From Exophiala sp. HKRS030 (Eukaryota > Ascomycota > Eurotiomycetes > Chaetothyriales > Herpotrichiellaceae), in NCBI GenBank assembly GCA_023897205.1, contig JAHWDD010000002.1, positions 6,076,001 to 6,140,000 of the forward strand: DNA of 64,000 bases. The letters are read 5' to 3'. Position 1 is the stretch's first letter, and the number at the start of each line of letters is the position of its first letter. Below are positions 1 to 11,254 of the stretch, piece after piece. Both the position numbers and the translations under genes were made by a program. Below the pieces are notes generated by a model. The model was not told where the DNA came from. It saw nothing but the letters and a program-made list of their open reading frames with translations, and ran no database searches.

Positions 1-420
1 TACTGCTGCTAATGTCTGGCTTTTGGCTTCACGTTTTGACGCGCCTGAGCCAAGTGTCCTAGTCATGGGATACTGAAAAACGCGCGCCGTTTTCACCACG
101 CACCAATAAAAAGTGTTGTCCGTCATGAAAGTCATGGATTCGGTTTTTTCAACCTCAAGTTACTCTGTGTGTGTAGTAATCGACCTTATGGTCCGAAATG
201 CTGAAACCTACGTGACTGCTTCCTGCAAACATTACGTGTTGGGCAATTGACGTCGTCTGCAAAACAATGGCCAGAAAGACACACAAGAAAGTCTTTGTTC
301 TCGTGCTAATCCTATAACTGACTTTCCAAGATCCCAGAGAATGCATGAGCTGTCAAGACTTGGTCGACGACACAGGGAACATTTCCTCAACGAAGTAGCC
401 AGCAACTTTGAACCACACAT
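1..420. other. Left edge, no supported gene
   Basis: This stretch holds only short unsupported frames. It is probably the 3' flank of the minus-strand kinase gene that ends at 421. Confidence 0.5.
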
Positions 421-1409
421 TCACATGCCAACTCCATCGGCCGCCAACGCAGCAATACTATCCATCCTGAGCATGCGCTGCCTTCGGAAATCATCATCGT
501 CGACGTCATAATCAGCATTGGCAAACTCCTGCTCGATCCTGCCCTCGACCTGGATGACATCGTCGCTCAACCACGACTCGTCGTCCTCGCTGACCACGAC
601 CTCGTCGATTTTGAGCTGGTGGTCCAGCACATCCCTGGCGTTGCGCATGTCGCTCTCCTCTGTGCGCTTCAGACTCTCCTCGAACGTGGCGGAGATGCCC
701 GCGGCGAAGTTCCGCTTGGCCACCCGTTGCGTGGCGGTTTCGAAATCCGTCTGGATGAACCACACATCGTCCATCAGCGCGTGGGCGTCGCGCCAGCCGT
801 CCGCGTCCAACGCCGTGTACAGGCCTTCGAAGATGACAATCCGCGCTGTCACGGGGATCGCGATGTCGTCCGCTACGGGGTCTTTGACCTTGTGGTCGAA
901 ACTCGGCGCGTAGATCGTCAGTGTCTCGGGCGAGATCGGCCGGCGGACTTTGGTCACCAGGGACAAGTAGCTTTGTGCGTCGAAGGTGAAGGCCGCGCCG
1001 CGCCGGAAGATGGCTTCTTCTGCGTTGGGCATTTGGGACAGTTGCTTGCGTGTCAGGTGGTAGCCGTCGAGGGGGATGACGAACGCGATGTCCGGGTGTG
1101 ATGAGTCGGCGCTTGTCGGGGAATTTGGGAATTTGCTGTGTTGGTCTTGGTGGTGTTTCTTGTTTAATTCGCAGGCCACGCTGGCGGCGAGCGTGGTCTT
1201 GCCGCTACCTGGGATTCCTGATATGGCGATCAGGAGACGTTGGGATTCGTCGCATTGTTGGAATTTGTCTGAGAGGGTTGTATTAGATTTGGGGCAGATA
1301 GACTTATAAAGGCCGTAAAGAAAGGAGGGAAATGCTCAAAACGTGTGTATACTGGTGAGGGACACCAACCCCAGGTCTTGTCGACCAGCCTGTGGACGTG
1401 CTTGTCCAT
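421..1409 (-). CDS. P-loop kinase, uridine kinase / phosphoribulokinase family (YFH7-like)
   Basis: Predicted 295-residue cytosolic P-loop kinase. The start is the ATG at 1407-1409. Exon 1 is 1370-1409 and exon 2 is 421-1268; the 101-bp intron 1269-1369 (GTTGGT donor, CTCTCAG acceptor) is needed to join the short helical N-terminus to the kinase core in frame. Residues about 25-35 form a Walker A loop (GIPGSGKTT). A DGYHLTR motif follows about 40 residues later, typical of the uridine kinase / pantothenate kinase / YFH7 group, then a strand reading FEGLYTAL for the Walker B region. The family phosphorylates small hydroxylated metabolites with ATP; the substrate of the YFH7 branch is not established. 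The C-terminus is acidic (VDDDDF). The weak donor makes the first exon less certain than the core. Confidence 0.85.
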
Positions 1410-2604
1410 ATCGACATATATGGATGTATTGTTTTGTTTTGGCCAGAGGACTTCCTTGCCTTGGTAACTGGAGCGTTCGACAATATATGTCAACGTCGAC
1501 TTCGGCCTTCCTACCTCAAATTCTTTTATTCTGAAAATCACCAAAGTGATTCTGTCGCCTTGTTGGATTAGTTGATCAGACTCATGTAAATTTATCTCAG
1601 CTCATCAAGCATTGGGCTTATCAAGAGTCCGTATGCATTGGCATACACCTGTGTCGGCTGGATGGAGCCCGAAGTAATCCGAACGAGAGGTTGTGGTTAG
1701 TTATAGTCCGTAGGAAATGTCCCGATCGAGTGGAGCGAGGTTGCTCGTCATGGAAGGAGGACTGTCTCTTATTGGTGAAGATTAGCCATGCAAGATTATG
1801 CAGATAGTCGAGCTGTTTCTAGTTGCGAGATGTCATGGTTTGATTGTGAAAAGCCCTGATCCGAAGCGTCTGTTTGGTTCTCGGTGGTCTTAGGTGCCTG
1901 TAGATCAATAGAGACCGAGGATGAGCACCGTCGACGTCAGAGATGCTCATCACGCCGCCCGCTCCTCCGGACCAGTTGATGGAGTTGACTTGTGCACGTG
2001 ACTAGGCTGTGAGAATTGCAGCCAGAGCACGCCTGAGGTAAGAGGTCCACTTAGGTCATAGGTTATAGCTTATAGGTGCGCCCGTGCCGACAGAAGCCCC
2101 AAGACCCCCATTATTACTGGCTTGAGCACCAGCCGTGGACAGCCTGAGCAAAGACCCAGTAGGTGCCAGGGGTTCCATCTTTAACCCCAGTCATGCCCAG
2201 TCTCGCCCAGTCTATTCCCTTTTCAATTTTCCAGGGGCTACACATGCTCGGCCCGTCCTTTAGCGGATTAGTCCCAGATCCACAAAATCCAACCAAGTCC
2301 AACGACCGCTTCTCCAGCATTTCAATGGCACTCACTTCGTTATCCCAACTTCAACTGTCGACTTCATACTTGCACCTCACTTTTTCACGACATCTTCTCG
2401 ACATTCCTTTACTAACAAAACAGGGTCTCTTGTTTCCAGTCATTCTTTCCAACAACCTCCTTTCAATTCATACCTTCTTTTCCAACACTCTTTGTCCAAC
2501 AATCCTCATTCCAGAGCTTATTTGCAATCCGCCGACTCTCCTCACGCGTTCATCTTCACGGCTCTATACCTTTCCACTCGAACCTGTCATCACTCACATC
2601 AACC
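1410..2604. other. Intergenic between divergent kinase and GPI-protein genes
   Basis: No supported gene. The last 300 bases before 2605 are C/T-rich and AUG-poor, as expected for the promoter and leader of the downstream plus-strand gene. Confidence 0.5.
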
Positions 2605-3217
2605 ATGAAGACCACACTCCTTCTCCCCCTTCTGGCCCTCGCTGTGCGAGTCTTTGCCGCCGTACCTCCAGCCTGTCTACTAAGTGCAGTCAACACACAA
2701 GATGAACCCGGTGATTTAGGCGCAGTTTGTGGGAATGACGCTCTCGAGGTTCAAGAAGCTATTGTCAGCCTATGCACTGGTGACTATGTTGCTGCTGCAC
2801 AATCTGCTTTCATTTCCACGTGTTCTGCTGCTGGTTCTTCTGTCGGTTAGTAGCTCTCCCCAGCCTCGAATCACTTCAACTTTGATGGACAAGGATGCTC
2901 GACCTGTCATGTCGCTGTCATCTCCAATCACATGTTCATAACCATACCACACTTGAACTGGGAAATAATACTAACCAAATCTCACAGCACCCTATACAGC
3001 AACTGCAACACAGACTGCTACCCGGACTGGCTCTGGTACCGCAACCGCAACCGCAACCGCAACATCTGGAGCATCCGCATCACGAAGCTCAGGAGCTTCT
3101 GCCACAAGCAGTGCCGGTGGATCCTCGGCTACAGGCAACGCAGCTCCCGTCCCTAAGCAGGTTGGCAGTTTCGCGGCAGCTGCGATCGCTATTGCCGGTG
3201 TCGTGGCTGTGTTGTAG
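2605..3217 (+). CDS. Small secreted GPI-anchored, CFEM-like cell-wall protein
   Basis: Predicted 156-residue precursor from exons 2605-2845 and 2988-3217. The 142-bp intron has a GTTAGT donor, a CTAAC branch site near 2971 and a CACAG acceptor. It starts with a clear signal peptide (MKTTLLLPLLALAVRVFAA). A globular part of about 60 residues follows, with four cysteines spaced like half of a CFEM domain (ordinary CFEM domains have eight). Next comes a Thr/Ser/Ala/Gly-rich stalk, then a hydrophobic C-terminus (AAAAIAIAGVVAVL) typical of a GPI-anchor signal. The likely location is the plasma membrane or cell wall. CFEM proteins act in haem binding, adhesion or virulence; with only four cysteines, haem binding cannot be assumed. 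The Thr-Ala stalk is encoded by a short CAACCG tandem repeat. Confidence 0.8.
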
Positions 3218-4102
3218 GTGACAATATTTGAATTGAACATTGGGTGATTGGGTATTTGGCGATCACAGCATGCAATCTCAGAGCATACTTGGTATTTTGG
3301 AATCCTGATAATCTCTTGGTATCAACGGTGGAAGGTTTCATCCTGGGCTAGGTGTTCGTGTCGGAGTAAAGAAGAATGTCTGGAAATCACACTAGCGGCC
3401 AATTTGTGCCGGCGGGTAGCCCTTATCCCAGAATCAAGTCTGTTCTTGATTATTACAGACCAAGGTTCGGTGCTTGTTGGGTCACGGTTAACTACAGCGT
3501 GTGCGGCAGCAGTCATTCGCATTGGCAACACATATGCGTCAGGTTGGAGAAATCCGAGATATTGTAGATAATCTCTCAAAGCTCGTGGGATAGCTCACCC
3601 AACTTTCCATTCGAGCTAGACAGTCATGAGACTAAGCCATAGATGTCCTGAAGAATCTATAACAACAGTCTCCATCATTACCCATCAGCACGCTGTCCAA
3701 ACCAATCCCCGTGCCTCTTATTGTCCTTTGGATTTTGAGTCCGAAATTCAGGTGGAACCATGCATATCTAAGCAACACTTTTGACATTGCAAATCTACAG
3801 AGATCTTGATCTACCTGCCTCGATACCCGTCTAAACCATGACACGAGTACCTATGTACATACCATGTATCGAGTTTCCGCCCCCACAGTTAAAACCGATG
3901 CCTTGATACCGTGTACATATAGTCAGTAGTAGTGGTGGCAGGAGTATGTAAGTAGTAGTTAGAGCGGCGGCTCCTTATGCCTTCGAGAGCCTTAGGTATG
4001 CACGTGCGTGGTCCACACGTGAGGGATGGATGCATCCCCCCCTGATCCCCATTGTCCATTTTGATCTTGAATTTGAAATTTTTTGCTGGTCTCTGGCGGC
4101 TC
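3218..4102. other. Convergent intergenic, no supported gene
   Basis: The stretch lies between the 3' ends of the GPI protein and adenylosuccinate synthetase. Small overlapping frames on both strands show no recognisable domain. It contains a TAGTAGTAGT-type simple stretch near 3925-3960. Confidence 0.4.
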
Positions 4103-5594
4103 TTACCGCACGATCATGTCTGATCGCTTAGGGCCTGTTCCGATCCATTTGATGGGAATACCGACTTCCCGTTCGATGTATTCAATGTATTCACGAGCCT
4201 GCAGGGGTAACTCTGCAAACGTCTTGATTCCGGTCGTCTGTGTCTGCCAGCCCTTGAACGTCTTGTATTCGATCTCTAATTTCCCGCCTTCCAGTGCGTC
4301 CAGATCTGCAGGGAAGGAGGGTAATAACTGGCCATCGACTTTGTATCCGGTTGCTACTCTGATCTCGTCGAAGTCGTCGAGCACGTCTAGCTTGGTCACG
4401 TTGAGTTGCGTGTAGCAGTTGACTGCGGCGGAGTAGCGGACGAGAACCAAGTCGAACCAGCCGCATCGGCGTTTTCGACCGGTTGTCACACCGACTTCGC
4501 GTCCGATTCGTTGCAGACGTTCTCCGTAGTCGGCGTCGACTGGAGAGATTTTGGCATCGAGTTCGGTCGGGAAGGGACCGGAACCGACACGGGTGGTATA
4601 TGCTTTGACAACGCCGACGACATTGGATCCTGGTGCGGCCAGCGACTGAGGGCTTAGACCGGCGAGACCGGTGAAGACACCACCTAGGCCCGTGTTGGAG
4701 CTGGTCACATACGGGTAGGTGCCGTGGTCGATGTCAAGAAGGAGAGCATTGGCACCTTCGATTAGAATGTTGGGTGTTTGTTGGGCGAGGTCACCATTCG
4801 TGCCGATGGTGGATGCAGCTGACGATTTGGTGCCAACGGCCTGAGCGAGGAGAGGTGTCTGGTCTACGACATATCGTTGAAGCTCTGGGCGCAGACTCTG
4901 GAGTTTGGTGATCTCGTCTTCGACGTTGTAGGCTTGCAGAGCCTCAGCATCGGGGTAGGATTTGCGATAGCCAGCGTCTAGGTCCCGTAGACGCTTGATC
5001 CAGCGTTGTTCCTCATTAACCAGCATCCAGAAGGGGACACCTCTGCGTGCAACTTTGTCGCTGTATGCCGGGCTATAGAGTATGTCAGATGCTGTAGACA
5101 AAGTAATGAAGTAGTCTTGACGCCATAACATGTGAAGTCGAGGAGTTTGGGCTGGGAAAAACAAAAACTTACCCAATGCCTTTTCTAGTTGTACCAATGA
5201 CACCCTTTCCACCCTCGATGTTCTTCCGGGAATCTTCGGCAATGCCATCGACAACACTATGCAAGTCGAAGCATACGTGAGCGCGATCGGAGATGAGAAT
5301 GCGATCGCGGACACCTTGAAGGCCCTTCTGTTCTAAGGCAGCCAATTCTTTGAAAAAGCTGGGGATGTGAACCACACAACCGGTACCAATCAAATTCACC
5401 TGACAAGAAGGGTTGATCAGGCCGGAGGGAAGGATGTGGAAGTCGTAGGTGACATCGTTGACAACAATAGTATGTCCTGCGTTGTTTCCACCTGCGGCAC
5501 GAGCTACCATCTGAGCCGACGAGGCTAGGATGTCGACAAGCTTCCCCTTGCCCTCGTCACCCCATTGGGAGCCTAGAACCAGAGTTACAGGCAT
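4103..5594 (-). CDS. ADE12: Adenylosuccinate synthetase
   Basis: Cytosolic enzyme that joins IMP and aspartate using GTP, the first committed step to AMP. Exons 5173-5594 and 4103-5072 encode 463 residues; the 100-bp intron has a GTAAGT donor and a CTATAG acceptor and falls inside the GIGPAYSDK motif. The N-terminal GTP-binding loop [11 protein letters not shown] and the IMP-site GGNNAGHT are intact, followed by the [11 protein letters not shown] segment, the [14 protein letters not shown] strand and a C-terminal GPKRSDMI. Usual length is about 425-435 residues; the excess is mainly a Ser/Thr-rich insert around residues 250-265 ([13 protein letters not shown]). The start is the only ATG before the P-loop. 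The gene is tandem with the dehydratase upstream. Confidence 0.97.
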
Positions 5595-6055
5595 ATTGGC
5601 GAAGTCTGACGTGTGAAAGGTGCTCTAGGAGTGTAGTGGGCGATATCGGCCAAGCGAGACTGAGGGGAGGAGTAAGAGGAGGGGTCCTGGAGGATAATCT
5701 GCGAGTGATTTTAGAGGAACCAGCCTTGCATAATCACAAGAGTATAGCGTAATCTCAGAACTGTATTTGATCTCGAGTTTGTATCTGCGTTTGGTGTCGC
5801 AAACTGATTGAACTGAAGTTTCATGGGAACCAGAGCATTGATGTAGTTGGTGGGGTTGAATTGGAGTAAATTACCGCCGATGCGAGAAAAAAAAGACGCA
5901 ACAATCACAGTGGAATTTTGGCGGGGATTTTCGGGGAAAAGCATCTTTCTCCATGACTCAGATTCAACGGTCACGTGAGCCACTTTCTACAAGTTTCAGA
6001 TTCCCCTTTTCCAAAATCAACCTCCACCCAGTATGTATGTCATGGCATACTGCCC
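5595..6055. promoter_or_regulatory. Upstream region of adenylosuccinate synthetase
   Basis: 461 bp between two minus-strand genes. It holds a TGACTCA at 5954-5960, the consensus of Gcn4/CpcA-type bZIP factors, which control purine genes in yeast. The motif occurs in the window about as often as chance predicts, so it is only a candidate site. Confidence 0.3.
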
Positions 6056-7177
6056 TCAGCCACTTTCAACAGCTTTCAAAAGTCTCTGCAACGATTCAAA
6101 AGCTTGCTTGGCGTACGGATTAAGATCATCGCCGTACTTTTCAGGCCCCTTTCCGTCGAAGACTTCCATTGAGAACCAGCTTCTGAACCCCGTGTCTAGT
6201 ACGGCTCTGGTGAAATCCTCCACTGGCAGATAGCCACCATCATATGGAAGCGGCCGGTAGTCATGACTCCATTGACCTCGTGGTCGCAGTCCACTCTCGT
6301 CAGCTTTGTTCTTTAACGGTGGATCCATCCGATATGCGTCCGAGATCTGCAAGAAGAAGATCTTCTCTGGAGGTATTGTCTTTGATAACTCGGCACAGCT
6401 GGCTTTCCAACGCTTGATCAGGCTGTCTGCATCGATATCCTCGATTAATCCGGACTTCGTAGTCGGGTCAGCCCATTCTCCACCTGCGCTTTGATATGTA
6501 TCGAGGCATAATCCGAGATTGGGTCTATCAGCTCGCTTGACAATTTCCCACACATCCTTCCAAGTTGGGGCATGAGTAGCCCAACACCAATTCTCATATG
6601 CAATCCTCTGCCCTTTCTTGGCGAATATGTCTGCCAACTCGGCTAAATCCGCCGACAAGTCTTCAAAGTCTCCCGAAATGCCTTCCGCATCAGAAGAGCC
6701 GATCTGCAGTTCTGGTGAGTACTATGGTCTTGGGTGACAAGGCAAGGAATCCGCATGGTAAGTTGGCCGCTATGAGAGTCTCACCTGCAACATATCCGTC
6801 CCAACAGCCTCCATGATTCCCGACCACCCAATAGCACGATCAAATGCATCCTTTCTCTCCTCGCTATCTTTTGGCCATCCTTCAAAGTTTGCAAATGGTT
6901 GCAAGATCAAGATTTTTAGGCCATTCTGCTCGGTCAATTTGTGAATTTCCTTGCCAACAGATCGAAGAGTTGCATAGTCCTTCGGGTCTATGTCCGATTT
7001 GGTTTCTGATATTTCCTTTCCATAAGCCAGAATATCTGGCATGGACAATTCAATGGCCTCAAAACCAGCATTAGCAATGGCTGCCAACTTTCTCGTCAGT
7101 GTATGCTTGGAATCGTCATGACCGATCGAACATGATGCGTAGCATGATGGGATTTTCACCCCTTTAAAGGTGGTCAT
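6056..7177 (-). CDS. 3-dehydroshikimate dehydratase (sugar-phosphate isomerase/epimerase TIM barrel)
   Basis: Predicted 346-residue cytosolic enzyme that converts 3-dehydroshikimate to protocatechuate in quinate/shikimate breakdown (fungal qa-4/quinC family). Exons are 6785-7177 and 6056-6703; the 81-bp intron (GTGAGA...CTGCAG) is phase 0 and joins MLQ to IGSSD. The AP-endonuclease-2-like barrel shows the N-terminal IPSCYASCSIG, the metal-site run YENWCWATHAPTW, the LGLCLDTYQSAGG strand, IFFLQISDAYRMDPP, and a C-terminal WFSMEVFDG carrying the last metal-binding Glu. Start: the ATG of MTTFKG at 7175-7177 is preferred; a second in-frame ATG lies four codons upstream (7189). The gene shares a 424-bp divergent promoter with the 6PGDH-like gene, which suggests a common pathway. 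Confidence 0.88.
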
Positions 7178-7601
7178 CTCTGATACCACGTCCTGGGAGC
7201 TGTTGGTCTAGTTTCAAATGACGAGAAAGACACAAGCTATGGTTTGTGCTTTGACGGCCCGCAAGGTCTTTGCTTCGCAGCAGAGTATGACTTCCAACTT
7301 GTTCGAATGCCTGCGATCTATGATGAGGTATTTTTCATATGCATCTGACAATATGGGAACGAGAATACAAGTTACTTGCATGCGGGAATCTGAACTCCGA
7401 GTCTATGAAATCACACCTGTGACGTCAGATACGCGTCAGGGTGATGATTCACTAACAAAAGCCCGATGATGGCGAAAGCATACACAGAGAAAACAGCGAC
7501 AAAAGAGCTCTCTGGTAAATCTCGATCATCGACAGAGAATTTCATGAACACTCGTTGAACACATTAGGGACGCATCGTGGCTCAGACCTCCAAATTTGAC
7601 A
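7178..7601. promoter_or_regulatory. Divergent promoter, dehydratase / 6PGDH-like pair
   Basis: 424 bp between the two opposed start codons with no coding frame of its own. It must contain both promoters. GTGACGTCAG near 7419-7428 holds a CRE-like TGACGTCA. Confidence 0.5.
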
Positions 7602-9346
7602 ATGGGAACCGATAATGAGCTCAAGTTTGAAAAGGTTAGTTCTCAACAACCAACAAGCATGGCCGGTTACGGATGACTATCGAAATAAGCACTGACGAAT
7701 GTTCTTGTAGCTTGGCATGATTGGCGTTGGGAGCATGGGAGGAATGATGTCTCTGCTCTACGCAGAATATGGAATCGAGGTGCACTATTATGACCCAAGT
7801 ATGCGACCTCCTATCTTTAAAGCAGCATCTACGTTAGAGATACTGTACTTTGGAATAGGACACCATCTTCTCCGAGACATACCCTGACTTTTTAATGATC
7901 TCAGGCTCTAAGAATGTTGACAAACTGAAAGAGTACGCCAAAAACACTGGTCACAATGTCGACCACTTGATAGTACACCAAAAGGATTACAAAGAACTCT
8001 GTGAGAGTATATCATCACCAGATAGCCCCAAGCTGTTTATCTTCAGCATCCCGCACGGTAAGGTAGGGGATGAAACAGTCAAAGGGCTACGACCGTACCT
8101 GGAGAAGGGTGATATCATCCTCGACTGCTCCAATGAATATTGGAAAAATACAGAGCGGCGCCAGAAGGACCTCGAGCCCGAAGGAATTCATTACATCGGC
8201 TGTGGAGTAAGCGGTGGCTATCAAAGTGCAAGACATGGGCCTTCGATGTCGCCTGGAGGAAGTCCCGAAGCACTGAGCAAAATATTACCACTTCTTAAAC
8301 GTGTCGCCGCAAAGGACAAGCAAGGCCGACCATGCGTTACACCTATAGGCCCTAGCGGAAGTGGACATTATGTAAAGATGGTTCACAATGGAATCGAACA
8401 AGGCATGATGTCTGCCATAGCCGAAGTATGGTTCATCATGAACCGGTGTTTGAATATGGAATACGACGAGATCGCCGATGTTTTCGAATCGTGGAACGAC
8501 AGTGATCCATTGCGAAGCAACTTCCTGGTATCTATTGGCATCGATATCAATCGGACCAGGAACGAGGAAGGCAAATACGTCCTCGCCAATGTTCGTGACA
8601 AAGTGGTACAAGATGCCGACGAAGAAGAAGGTACAGGTATCTGGACCTGCGAGGAGACTGTCCGCCTACATGTCCCGTCGCCAACTATCGTTTCAGCTCA
8701 TCTATTTCGATTGGCTTCTGCTGATGCCGCTCGGCGCATTGCAATCAACAAATCTTTCCGTGGTGGGGTACAACCGAAGAGCATCAACTTGGAGGTTCCT
8801 CATGAGAAATCCAAACCTTCTTTCCTGGAGGATCTGAAGCAAGCACTATATGCGGCTTTCCTCTGTTCCTTCACGCAAGGTCTGCACATCATCAAGAAGA
8901 TGGACTCTCAGGAAGGTTGGAAGCTGGACTACCGAAAAATCGTGCAGATTTGGCGAGGAGGCTGCATCATTCAATCCGATTATATTTCGGATTTGCTTGA
9001 CAAGGTCTTGGACCGAGACGATCATGACGACGACGATTTTCTTTCGAATGATGAGATCGGGGTGGAACTAGGGAAAGCATTTCCTTCGCTGAAGAATGTC
9101 ATACTCAAAGCCGTCGAGGCGGATGCGTACGTTCCTAGTTTGAGTGCTACTTTGGAATATTACAAATATTCAGGCTCGACGGAATTGCCAACCCAGTTCA
9201 TGGAAGCCGAGTTGGACTTCTTTGGAGGACATATGTACGACTTGAGAAGCGAGGCACCCGGCGAGCCCAAGAAGGGTACTCACCATTACGAGTGGCGACC
9301 TGCTAAGGGTATCTTTGACGATGACAAGGTTAAACAAGACACATGA
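7602..9346 (+). CDS. 6-phosphogluconate dehydrogenase-like decarboxylating reductase, divergent paralogue
   Basis: Predicted 520 residues from exons 7602-7634, 7711-7798 and 7905-9346 (introns GTTAGT...TTGTAG and GTATGC...CTCAG). The N-terminal Rossmann motif is LGMIGVGSMGGMM. The substrate loop GCGVSGGYQSARHGPSM and the catalytic run HYVKMVHNGIE match 6PGDH (Lys and Glu kept), and the all-helical C-domain ends with DFFGGHMY. Three residues that hold the 6-phosphate in the known enzymes look changed. The Tyr after HNGIE is Gln. GTGKWT reads GTGIWT. The Arg in QRDYFGAH is Leu (AELDFFGGH). This suggests an NAD(P)-dependent oxidative decarboxylase of another sugar acid. Housekeeping 6PGDH is about 485-490 residues, so this one is longer. 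Its divergent partner makes protocatechuate, pointing to aromatic or sugar-acid catabolism. Confidence 0.88.
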
Positions 9347-9479
9347 GAGAGTGTGTTAAAGCCTAGTTCTATGCCGTGTACTTCTAGTCTATCCAAAAAC
9401 TGTGTAGTAATCTAATGTGTCTGCGAGGGGCACCAAGTCTATCTCGCAACTTTGCCATCTCTATTCAACAGAATTGCTT

Positions 9480-10304
9480 CTAACTCACATTGTAACTGAC
9501 CCTGCTCGTCCCTTTACTGCGGCTAATCTTCCGCACACCGACCTTCCCACACAAATCCGTCGCATCGACATGCGTGCCACCACAGGGATACGTCTCGGCA
9601 CCCACGATCTTGACGACTCGATACTTCTCGCCTTGCGGCAACTTAACCCCGTCACCATTTGGAATCAATCTCTCCAAGCCATTCTTCCTGAAATCCTCCT
9701 CATCCCAGAAATCAATCTCGACCGGCATGGCAGCAGCGACATACTGGTCGACTTTCTCCTGGATACCGGCCTTCCACTTCCCATCGATTGACCCGAGGAA
9801 TTCGCATGACGCGGCGTCGGGGAAATGCGAGGCCTTCAACTCGTCAAAGCCTTCGATCTCTTTCTCAAGCAGATGCCGCACTGCGGCGCCGAGCACGTGG
9901 CCTGCCGTGTGTAGTCGCGAGTACAGCAGCCGTTTCTCGACGTCGATGCTCTGCTCCACGGACTCGCCGACGGCGAATACCTTGTCTGGCTCCGCAAACC
10001 GGCCAAGATGCAGCACTTGGCCGTCGTTGATGGCGTCCATGCGTACAGCCGACACGTCTAATCGGGCACCTGAAGTGGCTGAGGTGATTTGTCCCACGTC
10101 GGATGGCTGTCCGCCGCCTTGTGGGTGGAAGATGGTTGCTTTGGTCACCACGACCGAGTCATCGTCTGTGGCGGTCTTGAAGAGTAAACGATTGGGCTCG
10201 GCCAAAGATGTAAACGGAGTGACGGAGGTGACGGATGTGGTGAGATTGTAGAGTTTCGCATTTGTCTGAAAGGACAGGATTGTCCGAGCTATCGGGTTTG
10301 ACAT
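9480..10304 (-). CDS. AlaX-type alanyl-tRNA editing domain protein
   Basis: 274 residues, single exon, ATG at 10302-10304. It belongs to the free-standing AlaRS editing family, which hydrolyses mischarged Ser- or Gly-tRNA(Ala). Zinc ligands are visible as HTAGH (residues about 132-136) and CGGTH near residue 240; a PQGGGQPSD motif sits near residue 62, and the C-terminus runs KISRSKGTSRVSY as in the family. The stop immediately follows a GTGAGT, so a short further exon cannot be excluded, but the domain is complete. The gene is convergent with the 6PGDH-like gene, 134 bp away. Confidence 0.93.
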   Translation of the reverse strand: MSNPIARTILSFQTNAKLYNLTTSVTSVTPFTSLAEPNRLLFKTATDDDSVVVTKATIFHPQGGGQPSDVGQITSATSGARLDVSAVRMDAINDGQVLHLGRFAEPDKVFAVGESVEQSIDVEKRLLYSRLHTAGHVLGAAVRHLLEKEIEGFDELKASHFPDAASCEFLGSIDGKWKAGIQEKVDQYVAAAMPVEIDFWDEEDFRKNGLERLIPNGDGVKLPQGEKYRVVKIVGAETYPCGGTHVDATDLCGKVGVRKISRSKGTSRVSYNVS

Positions 10305-11254
10305 GACGATATGCTTCCACTGGCGAGGCTAAGGTAGTTATTTACTGAAGAATTGGGAGTGGTTGTTGAGGGTGCTGTTTGGGCCAGTGCTAGTGATTGA
10401 GATTCGATACTGTATCACGCGGGTCTTATATTCTGATCTGATCAAATCTAGTGAGTCATTGGAACTGAAGTGATCATGTCGCGACTTCTATTGTTAAGAT
10501 TGAGGTTACATCTATGATCTTTAAAGAAGAGTAGAGAAGATGAGAGATCAAAACGAAGGGCGTCACCAACAAAACTGATGTCAAGACGACATGACATTCA
10601 TGCGCAGTTATCCGGAGATAAAGGTCGGACGAACTTTTCAATTCAATAAAGCATGTACTGTCATGAGCTAGAACTCCATTTGGTGCTCGCTTTGCGCGCC
10701 TGAAAGAATAGTGATGGATGTTCGAACGTCACCATTGAACTTGGGTGTTGATAATGGGAATAAAAATTTGACTCGCTGCGGGTGCGGGGTGACTCGTGAG
10801 GAGAAATCAATTGTTCGTGGTTTGTAGAAATTATAACTAATCTGCGGTAGATGTCCAGGTCGGGACTTCTACTATCTGCAGTTAAACTGGCCAGCACCAC
10901 AATCTCAAGAAGTATTATAATCAAACAGACAAGAATGAACATGGACATCAAGGGCTCGCCAATATGACATTCTTCGTAGTCGTATTAATCCCATTCATAG
11001 TAGAAATATTGAACTATCTCAACAAGTCAAGTTGATAGCCTGACTCGACCGAAAACGGCAAGAGCGTGCTCCTGGGAGAGGAAAGTGTAGCGAGCAAAAC
11101 ATGCGTCCCTGACAACCTTGGGATTTCAATTGACCACGTTTGGCTTCATCATTACTTGCCATCCTTTATTGATCCAAATCATTTATCTCTGAAAACATGT
11201 GAGACCTCCTCATCGATAAAGTCCACTATCGTTTCTCCCTGAATCCCCTCCACC
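10305..11254. other. Divergent intergenic, AlaX / Iec1-like gene
   Basis: No supported gene. A TGAGTCA (Gcn4/CpcA consensus) sits at 10452-10458, about 150 bp before the AlaX start. The last 100 bp before 11255 form a plausible leader for the zinc-finger gene. Confidence 0.4.
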
